Assembly (NCBI GenBank): GCA_964474655.1 | Contig: CAYYTU010000081.1 | Span: 1-11,434, forward strand | Direction: 5' to 3' | Origin: CAYYTU01 sp964474655 | GTDB taxonomy: Bacteria > Chloroflexota > Anaerolineae > B4-G1 | Length of the DNA: 11,434 nt | The notes under the pieces: generated by a model | The model's database searches: none | Told to the model about the DNA's origin: nothing | What the model saw: only the letters and a program-made list of their open reading frames with translations | In this document: piece after piece, positions 6,348 through 11,434 of the stretch | Layout of the letters: each line of letters opens with the position of its first letter | Numbering within the stretch: position 1 is the stretch's first letter | Program-made: the position numbers and the translations under genes

Positions 6348-7112
6348 ATGGATGATCGAACCATCGAACGTCTGCTGACGCTCAATCGCGAGTTCTACGC
6401 CGCGTTCGCCGAGCACTTCGCTGCCACCCGGTCCATCTCGGACCCGGCGCTCACCGCCGCGCAGCCACATATTCCGCAACAAACCCGCGTGCTGGATGTG
6501 GGCTGTGGCAACGGCCGGCTGGCGCGGCTGCTCGACCACGAGCGGCCCGGCGCTGTCTACGTGGGCGTCGACGCGGTGCCCGAGCTGATCGCAGTTGCCC
6601 GCACCGAGGCGGAGCAGCTGGCAAACATCCGCGCGGAATTTCACGTGCTGGATATCACCCGGGAGGGCTGGACAGACGATCTGCCGCTTCCCCATTCCCC
6701 TGGACAAAAGAAGGTGAGCTTTGACTGCGCCGTCGTTCTGGCGGTGCTGCATCACATCCCCAGCTTCGATTTGCGGGCGCGGGTGATGCGCGACGTCGCT
6801 GGCGTGCTTCGCCCCCACGGATGCGCCATCATCTCCAACTGGCGGTTTATGGCACACGAGCGCATCCGGCGCAAGATCGTGGATTGGTCGGAGGTCGACG
6901 TCGATGAAGAGCAACTGGACCCGGGTGACCATCTGCTCGATTGGCGACGGGGCGGACGCGGCTTTCGTTACTGCCACTTGATCGACGAGGAGGAGATGGA
7001 CCGACTGGCTGCTGCCAGCGGCTTCCGCGTGCGAGAGACTTTCCGCGCTGGGGGGCGCGAGGGCGACTTGAGCCTCTTCGCCGTCCTGGAAAGAGCGGAC
7101 GGTCATCGCTGA
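6348..7112 (+). CDS. class I SAM-dependent methyltransferase, Trm9/ALKBH8-like
   Basis: A 254-residue Rossmann-fold methyltransferase. Motif I is VLDVGCGNGRLARLL (48-62), the acidic end of strand 2 is Asp75 in YVGVDAVPEL, and the strand-4 region reads FDCAVVLAVLHHIPS (125-139), followed by VLRPHGCAIISNW (153-165). The AVLHHI motif, the late GDHLLDW (193-199) and the RYCHL-(8)-L stretch (207-220) resemble the methyltransferase domain of yeast Trm9 and human ALKBH8, which finish wobble-uridine modification of tRNA. Bacterial homologues are mostly uncharacterised, so the substrate is unknown here; a small molecule or lipid is possible. ATG 6348 lacks a good ribosome binding site; TTG 6327 and GTG 6333 in frame are alternatives. 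It starts 27 nt after coaBC and is likely co-transcribed. A 514-nt intergenic region follows. Confidence 0.8.
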   Translation: MDDRTIERLLTLNREFYAAFAEHFAATRSISDPALTAAQPHIPQQTRVLDVGCGNGRLARLLDHERPGAVYVGVDAVPELIAVARTEAEQLANIRAEFHVLDITREGWTDDLPLPHSPGQKKVSFDCAVVLAVLHHIPSFDLRARVMRDVAGVLRPHGCAIISNWRFMAHERIRRKIVDWSEVDVDEEQLDPGDHLLDWRRGGRGFRYCHLIDEEEMDRLAAASGFRVRETFRAGGREGDLSLFAVLERADGHR

Positions 7113-7206
7113 CGTGAGGTTGGGCCAGATTCGATAATCGCACGGTTGAGATGTAGCAGGACTGCGGCCCAAACATTGAGCGCGGTAGGGGCCCAAGCCA
7201 GGTTAA

Positions 7207-7300
7207 ACTTCCGAAGTCTACAACCACTCATTTCACCGGCTGAATCTTTGCAAAATCTCTTTTTTTTGCGCTCCAAGGCCATTTTCTAGACTTCGGAAGT
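7207..7300. repeat. 14-bp inverted repeat made of a near-palindromic motif
   Basis: ACTTCCGAAGTCTA (7207-7220) is the exact reverse complement of TAGACTTCGGAAGT (7287-7300), 66 nt apart. The right copy is itself a palindrome with one central base, AGACTTC-G-GAAGTCT (7288-7302); the left copy matches it at 14 of 15 positions, reversed. Between them is AT-rich sequence with an 8-T run (7260-7267) and a 6-bp GCAAAA/TTTTGC pair. It could be two copies of a dispersed palindrome, a pair of operator sites, or the ends of a very small element. No flanking direct repeat is seen. Confidence 0.6.
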
Positions 7301-7385
7301 CTGAATTCTGCCAATGTGACATTGTCAAACTAAAATGGGTTGGAAGCAGTAGCGCAAAATCTCCGTAGTGGTAGACAGCGACGAT

Positions 7386-7418
7386 GTAGGGGCGTCTCCC
7401 CCTAGGGGCGGCCCCTAC
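7386..7418. repeat. REP-like GC-rich palindrome
   Basis: GTAGGGGC (7386-7393) pairs with GCCCCTAC (7411-7418), and the loop holds a 10-bp perfect palindrome CCCCTAGGGG (7399-7408). Such nested stem-loops with GTAGGGGC ends look like the short repeats scattered between genes in some Chloroflexota and cyanobacteria (from memory, not checked). It could also end transcription from the upstream operon, but no T-run follows it. Confidence 0.5.
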
Positions 7419-7565
7419 GGGACTATGCCAGACGGCGATAGTCGCGTTCCGGGCGCAGTCTCGGAGGGGCCACCGCCGCTACGGGGAGAAACCTCCCACA
7501 ATCGCTTCGCGCATGTTCATTTGCCGCTTGAGATATTTAGAACGAACATTATTTCAGAGATACCC

Positions 7566-7593
7566 TTGTCTGAGCAACGAGGTAAGATATAAT
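7566..7593 (+). promoter_or_regulatory. promoter of the leader-cyclase-glycosyltransferase operon
   Basis: TTGTCT (7566-7571) and a perfect TATAAT (7588-7593) with a 16-base spacer. It lies 33 nt before the small ORF and about 107 nt before the cyclase start, in an AT-richer stretch. The -35 shares CTTGTC with the promoter at 4227-4255. No operator is evident, although palindromic repeats lie further upstream. Confidence 0.65.
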
Positions 7594-7626
7594 AACCCCT
7601 CGAATGCCGGAAAGGACTTCAGAGTT

Positions 7627-7704
7627 ATGAAAAACGCGGTTGGCCCATCTCCACTCGCTCAGGCCAAGAGGTCACGCCCAATGCAGCGACGAAAGTCACT
7701 ATGA
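7627..7704 (+). CDS. 25-residue leader ORF coupled to the cyclase gene
   Basis: ATG 7627 opens a 25-codon frame with a basic second half (...AKRSRPMQRRKSL) whose TGA overlaps the cyclase ATG as ATGA. An AAGGA (7612-7616) lies 10 nt upstream of the ATG. The cyclase start itself has only a poor purine stretch (CGAAAG) before it. This fits a translated leader that delivers ribosomes to the cyclase gene. The peptide has no recognisable family and may have no function beyond coupling. It could also be chance, since ORFs this short are common. Confidence 0.45.
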   Translation: MKNAVGPSPLAQAKRSRPMQRRKSL

Positions 7705-9395
7705 GCGATCCATTCCCTCCCTTACAATCGTCGGTCCAGAAGCGCGTTAAGGCGCTTCACGACACGCTGGACCGGCTGGCCCAAGAGGCCCAGGACATCG
7801 AAACGAGCGGCTTTGCCAAGCGGATCTCGGACTTTCAAGCGTCCCTGAAGCAGATCGATCGTGAATTAGCTGAGCTGGCCTACGAGCAGAGTGAGTTGAA
7901 AGCTCTCTATGATATCTCTCAAGCCGTTGGCTCCTCGCTGGACTTGTCGGAGGTCCTGAATGAGGTGATGGACCGCATCATTGAGCTGACCGGGGCCGAG
8001 CGTTCTTACCTGATGTTGGTCGATCCCGAATCGGGCGAGCTGGAGTTTCGGGCGGCCCGCAATATGGACCGGGAGACGATCGATTCCTCCTCGTTCGAGA
8101 TCAGTCGCAGCATCGTCAAGCAAGTCGCCACCAGCGGCGAGCCGGTCTTGACCACCAACGCCCAGATGGATCCCCGCTTCAAGGCTCAGGAGAGTGTCAT
8201 CGGCTATAGTTTGCGATCCATCCTGTGCGTGCCGCTGCGATTGCGCGGTCAGACCACGGGCGTGATCTACGCCGACAACCGGGTCGTTACGGACCTTTTC
8301 TCCGACCGGGACCGCGATCTGCTGGTCGCCTTCGCGGGACAAGCTGCCGTGGCAATCGAGAACGCCCGCCTGTTCGAAAGCGTCGCCAATGCCAAGACGC
8401 TGATGGATAACGTGTTTGCCTCCATCACTAGCGGCGTGATCACCATCGACAGCCAGGAACAGATCACGCTCTTCAATCAAGCGGCCGAACGTATCCTGGG
8501 AGTTCCATCGGCGATCGCCAACGGTACTCAGATCGATGAGGCGGCGCCCGCCCTGGCAAGAGCGTTGAAGCCCGTTATCGAACGCATCAGGTCGAAGGGC
8601 CAACCGGTGGTAGATTACGAGCACGAAGTCGTGTTGCCAGAAAGAGGCCGCGTCAATCTGCGGATCAGCTTTTCTCCGCTCAAGGACACCGACAATCGGA
8701 CGCAGGGTGTGGCCATCGTGATGGATGATCTGACTGAGCAGCGGCGCCTGGAGGCGAGCTACGAGCTTTTCCAACGCTACCTCTCACCGGCGGTCATCAA
8801 GCGATTGCCCGACGATCCCTACGCATTGAAACTCGGCGGTCAACGACAGGTAATCACCAGCTTGTTTGCGGATATTCGTGGCTTTACCGACTTCAGTCGC
8901 CGCCACAACCCCGAAGAGCTGATTGAGGTGCTTAATCAATACCTCTCGATCAGCGCCGATGCTATTCTGTCCGAGGAGGGCACGCTTGATAAAATCCTCG
9001 GCGACTGCGTGGTGGGCATCTTCAACGCACCGCTCCGTCAACCGTACCACGTCCTGCGGGCGATTCGAGCTGCCCAGAAGATTCAAGACGGCGTCTCTCG
9101 ACTCCACCAAAGCCTGCCCCCCGACCGACGCCTTTCCTATGGGATGGGGATCAGCGTCGGCGACGCCGTGGTGGGCAATATCGGGACGGAACAACAGATG
9201 AACTACACTGCTGTCGGCTCCAGCGTCAACTTAGCAGCGCGCCTGGAAGAAGTCGCGGGGCCGGGCGAGATTTTACTGGCAGAGGCAGCCTATCAACGAG
9301 CTAAAGGAAGCGTAGAGGCCCAAGCACTGTCTCCTATCAATCTGGAGGGTTTCAGTATGCCGGTCAAAGCTTATAAACTATTGCGGTTAAAATGA
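7701..9395 (+). CDS. GAF-PAS class IIIb adenylate/guanylate cyclase
   Basis: A 564-residue, apparently cytosolic signalling enzyme with no membrane segment. Order: coiled coil (about 14-66), GAF domain (about 67-225, including RSILCVPLR and GVIYADNR), PAS domain (about 230-345, TSGVITIDSQEQITLFNQAA), a linking helix (YELFQRYLSPAVIKRLPDDP, 354-373), and a class III cyclase domain (about 383-556). Catalytic residues are intact: metal-binding Asp391 (FADIRGFT) and Asp435 (ILGDC), substrate-specifying Lys431 and Thr503 (NYTAVG), and transition-state Asn510 and Arg514 (VNLAARLE). Lys with Thr is the class IIIb pattern, which usually makes cAMP; some of that class respond to bicarbonate. What the GAF and PAS domains sense cannot be read from sequence. 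Translation is linked by ATGA overlaps to the leader ORF before it and to the glycosyltransferase after it. Confidence 0.92.
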   Translation: MSDPFPPLQSSVQKRVKALHDTLDRLAQEAQDIETSGFAKRISDFQASLKQIDRELAELAYEQSELKALYDISQAVGSSLDLSEVLNEVMDRIIELTGAERSYLMLVDPESGELEFRAARNMDRETIDSSSFEISRSIVKQVATSGEPVLTTNAQMDPRFKAQESVIGYSLRSILCVPLRLRGQTTGVIYADNRVVTDLFSDRDRDLLVAFAGQAAVAIENARLFESVANAKTLMDNVFASITSGVITIDSQEQITLFNQAAERILGVPSAIANGTQIDEAAPALARALKPVIERIRSKGQPVVDYEHEVVLPERGRVNLRISFSPLKDTDNRTQGVAIVMDDLTEQRRLEASYELFQRYLSPAVIKRLPDDPYALKLGGQRQVITSLFADIRGFTDFSRRHNPEELIEVLNQYLSISADAILSEEGTLDKILGDCVVGIFNAPLRQPYHVLRAIRAAQKIQDGVSRLHQSLPPDRRLSYGMGISVGDAVVGNIGTEQQMNYTAVGSSVNLAARLEEVAGPGEILLAEAAYQRAKGSVEAQALSPINLEGFSMPVKAYKLLRLK

Positions 9396-10849
9396 CCGTT
9401 TTGCGATTGATCTACGCTGGCGTAGCTCTATGGCTGGCGGTCTACGGATTGAATGCGTTCATTTTGACCTTTCTCTTCCTCTATTACCGCGAGGAAAGCC
9501 CCTCTCGCCCTTCTATCGAGCGCGATGATCTCCCCCTGGTCACCGTTCAAGTGCCGGTTTACAACGAGCGCCACGTAATTGAACGTGTGATCGATGCCGT
9601 GGCTACGCTCGACTATCCCCGCGACCGGCTGCAGATCCAGATCCTGGACGATTCGACCGACGAGACGACCAGGCTGGCGCGACAGCGAGCGGCCCACTAT
9701 CGCGAGCAGGGGGTCGACATTGAAGTGTTGCGTCGCACAGAGCGCGAGGGGTTCAAAGCCGGTGCGCTGGCCTGGGGGACTCGACGTGCCAGGGGCAACT
9801 ACATCGCCATCTTTGACGCCGATTTTTGCCCACGGTCCGATTTTTTGCTCAAGACGATCCCCTACTTCCTGGAGCGCCCGCAGCTGGGTATGGTGCAGAC
9901 GCGCTGGTCACATCTCAATGGGAGTTACTCGCCGCTGACCCGGGCCCAGGCGATGGCGTTCGACGGCCATTTCGTGGTCGAGCAGGCTGGGCGGAACCGG
10001 GCCGGGCTCTTGATTAACTTCAACGGCACCGGGGGCGTGTGGCGGAAGCGTTGCATTGAGGAGGCCGGGGGCTGGCAGGCGGACACGCTCTGCGAGGATC
10101 TGGATATGAGCTATCGCGCTCAGCTGGCGGGATGGGACTGTCTTTACTTGCCCGAAGTCGATGCGCCGGCCGAACTGCCGCCCCAAATTGCGGCTTTCAA
10201 GCGCCAGCAATCACGCTGGACGCAAGGTTCGGTGCAATCGCTGCGCAAACTGATTGGTCCAGTGTTGCGCAGCGCCCGGCTGAATCTCACGCAGAAGTTG
10301 ATGGCGCTGGTCCATCTGAGCGGCTACCTGGCCCACGCGCTGATGGTGGTGTTGCTCCTGGTTACTCTGCCGCTGCTGCTGTTCGACGTGACGCCGCCTT
10401 CGCTGGGCCAGGTGGGGCTGGTGATGGGCCTGGGCCCTCCGCTGGCCTACACCGTCTCGCAATGGTATCTCTACCGCAACTGGGAGTGGCGGTTGCTGAC
10501 TTTCCCGCTGCTGATGTTAGTGGGTATTGGTATCGCGTGGAGCAACACATGGGCCATCTGGAGCGGACTGACTCGCTGGGGAGGGACGTTTGCTCGCACG
10601 CCTAAGTTCCGGGTGGAAGGGCTGGCGGGCAACTGGGTTCGGAGCCGCTACAGATTAGGAGTTAGTAAGAGTGTTGTCGGTGAGGTGATCCTGACGTTTT
10701 ACGCCATCGCCACAGCCGCCACAGCTTACACTGTCGGCGAGTACGGGATGATGCCCTTCTTGATTCTATATGCGGCTGCCTTCGGCACCGTGGCGGGGAC
10801 GGAACTGGGACAGGCGGTCAAATCGAACCAGAAAGAAGTGGCACAATAG
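9392..10849 (+). CDS. membrane GT2 glycosyltransferase, CSLA/cellulose-synthase-like
   Basis: A 485-residue processive-type family 2 glycosyltransferase at the cytoplasmic membrane. After an N-terminal membrane helix (about 5-31) comes the GT-A domain: VTVQVPVYNER (50-60), LDDSTDE (85-91), FDADF (141-145, DxD), TLCEDLDMS (232-240, with the catalytic Asp of the ED motif) and QQSRW (272-276, the QxxRW motif of processive enzymes). Four or more C-terminal membrane segments follow (about 303-331, 338-360, 366-390, 428-470), with FARTPKF (400-406), a sequence typical of this subgroup. The family includes plant CSLA mannan synthases and many bacterial enzymes of unknown product, so the polymer or glycolipid cannot be named. 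No PilZ domain is present. The start ATG overlaps the cyclase stop (ATGA). Confidence 0.9.
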   Translation: MTVLRLIYAGVALWLAVYGLNAFILTFLFLYYREESPSRPSIERDDLPLVTVQVPVYNERHVIERVIDAVATLDYPRDRLQIQILDDSTDETTRLARQRAAHYREQGVDIEVLRRTEREGFKAGALAWGTRRARGNYIAIFDADFCPRSDFLLKTIPYFLERPQLGMVQTRWSHLNGSYSPLTRAQAMAFDGHFVVEQAGRNRAGLLINFNGTGGVWRKRCIEEAGGWQADTLCEDLDMSYRAQLAGWDCLYLPEVDAPAELPPQIAAFKRQQSRWTQGSVQSLRKLIGPVLRSARLNLTQKLMALVHLSGYLAHALMVVLLLVTLPLLLFDVTPPSLGQVGLVMGLGPPLAYTVSQWYLYRNWEWRLLTFPLLMLVGIGIAWSNTWAIWSGLTRWGGTFARTPKFRVEGLAGNWVRSRYRLGVSKSVVGEVILTFYAIATAATAYTVGEYGMMPFLILYAAAFGTVAGTELGQAVKSNQKEVAQ

Positions 10850-10856
10850 CACGACT

Positions 10857-10879
10857 CCAGGCCCTCCATCCGGGCTTGG
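10857..10879 (+). terminator. weak intrinsic terminator-like hairpin after the GT2 gene
   Basis: CCAGGCCC (10857-10864) pairs with GGGCTTGG (10872-10879), 8 bp with one G-U wobble around a 7-nt loop. It begins 8 nt after the GT2 stop. The following bases are ACGCGCGTCTTGT, so there is no clean T-run and termination would be weak or factor-dependent. Confidence 0.35.
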
Positions 10880-10923
10880 ACGCGCGTCTTGTGTGGAACA
10901 GGCTCGTCAAAGTCTCAAGGCTG

Positions 10924-11094
10924 GATGCCCTCCTAGGGTGAACGCATTTATCTTACATCCCCGCAAAATGACGGCAAACGCTTGCTTTTCTAGACAGGAT
11001 TTACAGGATTGACAAGATTTTAGTTAAAAATTATCCTGTTAATCCTGTTAATCCTGTCCAAGAAATATAAATGCGTTTGCCCTAGATGCCCTCC
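10924..11094. mobile_element. MITE-like element (151 bp) with 10-bp target duplication
   Basis: The element spans 10934-11084. Its left end TAGGGTGAACGCATTTAT (10934-10951) and the reverse complement of its right end (11067-11084), TAGGGCAAACGCATTTAT, agree at 16 of 18 bases; in RNA both mismatches become G-U pairs. It is flanked on each side by the 10-bp direct repeat GATGCCCTCC (10924-10933 and 11085-11094), a target-site duplication. It encodes no protein and would need a transposase in trans, so I call it a non-autonomous element. A 10-bp duplication suits the IS4/IS231 group, but I cannot identify the parent family. The interior holds the ACAGGATT hairpin and is AT-rich beside GC-rich neighbours. 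It sits just before a gene fragment and may have disrupted its 5' end. Confidence 0.75.
10993..11058. repeat. ACAGGATT tandem hairpin inside the MITE
   Basis: The left arm (10993-11018) has two ACAGGATT units and a diverged third, ACAAGATT. The right arm (11032-11058) has three inverted units of type AATCCTGT. GACAGGATT (10993-11001) is the exact reverse complement of 11050-11058, and the other units fold with it into a long stem with an AT-rich loop at about 11019-11031. Similar ACAGGATT repeats are, to my recollection, widespread between genes in diverse bacteria. Confidence 0.65.
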
Positions 11095-11095
11095 A

Positions 11096-11434
11096 AACCA
11101 TTTACCTCCGATCTTCCGGCTCCACGTGGAGCAGTTGCGCTACGTGCTGAAGCTGGCCAACGAGTACGGGGCCAAGTTTACCATCGAGAGCGAGCAGCCC
11201 TTCGCCCGCGCCTGCGAGAAGTGGGGCCTCAATATGATGCAGGAGTGCTCAATCTGGGCCACGGCGTGGGCACGCACTGCGACGTCGGCTTTCGGTACAC
11301 GCCGAAGTCGCCATCGGAACTGGCCCAGCTCTACCGGGAGCGCAAGGAGCTGGTGGACGGGCTGGTGGGCGCGGAGCATAATCGCGGCTATTCGGGCGGC
11401 GGCAGCGAGCAGGATTGGGTCCTGGCGGCGCAGG
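11096..11434 (+). pseudogene. frameshifted, 5'-incomplete gene fragment (possible deacetylase-like)
   Basis: Two joined frames make one protein-like sequence. The first gives ...LPPIFRLHVEQLRYVLKLAN, then EYGAKFTIESEQPF and ARACEKWGLNMMQE up to 11245. The second gives NLGHGVGTHCDVGFRY, then TPKSPSELAQLYRERKELVD, then GLVGAEHNRGYSGGG to the right edge with no stop. One missing G between GAG (11243-11245) and the next base would restore MMQEVLNLGHGVGTHCD. No start codon is visible; the frame runs back into the mobile element's flank. GHGVGTHCD faintly recalls the GHE-G-H segment of polysaccharide deacetylases, but the family is not identified. Whether the frameshift is biological or a sequencing error cannot be settled here. 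Confidence 0.5.

Larger units (their letters stand above)
7113..7626. other. 514-nt intergenic region with palindromic repeats and a promoter
   Basis: No convincing gene lies here; the open frames present are rich in Gly/Pro/Arg and cross the repeats. It holds, in order: a 14-bp inverted repeat enclosing an 8-T run (7207-7300), a GC-rich REP-like palindrome (7386-7418), and the promoter of the cyclase operon (7566-7593). The AT-rich parts (7200-7340 and 7510-7600) differ from the surrounding GC-rich genes. No clear intrinsic terminator for the methyltransferase gene is visible. Confidence 0.7.
10850..11095. other. intergenic region with hairpin and MITE-like element
   Basis: Between the GT2 stop and the fragment at the right edge I see no gene, only a weak hairpin at 10857-10879 and the 151-bp element at 10934-11084 with its flanking 10-bp repeats. 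A frame open through 10893-10933 gives no recognisable protein. Confidence 0.6.

Noticed and set aside
6243..7196. 317-residue minus-strand open frame opposite the methyltransferase
   Set aside because: It spans the coaBC end, the methyltransferase and non-coding sequence, with no recognisable domain; the sense methyltransferase has clear motif I and AVLHHI.
7368..7592. 74-residue open frame in the intergenic region
   Set aside because: It crosses the REP-like palindrome and the promoter region, is low in complexity at the start, and has no family or plausible ribosome binding site.
7866..8774. 302-residue minus-strand open frame opposite the cyclase
   Set aside because: Shadow of the GAF-PAS cyclase coding strand; its sequence has no domain and no ribosome binding site.
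1..11434. CRISPR array, tRNA or rRNA genes
   Set aside because: No regularly spaced identical repeats and no tRNA- or rRNA-like sequence was seen; the tandem units found are short, degenerate or part of a palindrome.

Overview
The window is GC-rich, densely packed DNA with nearly every gene on the + strand. It is probably from a bacterium of the Chloroflexota (an Anaerolineae-like lineage is my best guess). That placement rests on overall gene style: a complete ECF transporter operon, type III pantothenate kinase with fused CoaBC, GAF/PAS-class III cyclases, CSLA-like GT2 enzymes, and palindromic or mobile repeats between genes. No rRNA, tRNA or marker gene confirms it.

Bases 1-291: left edge with a short CTCTGCG-type tandem repeat, perhaps the last codons of an upstream gene, and a weak promoter candidate. 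Bases 292-3382: a full energy-coupling-factor vitamin transporter in the order S component, EcfA1, EcfA2, EcfT, with overlapping or nearly touching genes. Bases 3414-4190: coaX (type III pantothenate kinase), 31 nt behind ecfT. Bases 4303-4972: a broken coiled-coil/PD-(D/E)XK nuclease-like gene (in-frame stop plus frameshift) with its own promoter. Bases 5082-6320: coaBC. Bases 6348-7112: a class I SAM methyltransferase resembling the Trm9/ALKBH8 methyltransferase domain. The transporter beside the first three steps of CoA synthesis from pantothenate suggests a pantothenate uptake and CoA synthesis operon, so the S component is probably PanT-like.

Bases 7113-7626: a long intergenic region with a 14-bp inverted repeat built from a short palindrome, a second REP-like palindrome, and a good TTGTCT-16-TATAAT promoter. 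Bases 7627-10849: a second transcription unit whose genes are linked by ATGA overlaps: a 25-residue leader ORF, a GAF-PAS-class IIIb nucleotidyl cyclase, and a membrane GT2 glycosyltransferase of the CSLA/cellulose-synthase-like type.

Bases 10850-11434: a weak terminator-like hairpin, then a 151-bp MITE-like element (18-bp terminal inverted repeats, 10-bp flanking direct repeat). Right after it lies a gene fragment that has no visible start, is frameshifted by an apparent one-base deletion, and runs off the right edge.

The points most worth following are the putative PanT-CoaX-CoaBC operon, the complete MITE with its target duplication, the translationally coupled cyclase-glycosyltransferase pair with its leader ORF, and the decayed nuclease-like gene inside the CoA operon. 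I did not find a clearly new defence or mobile system.
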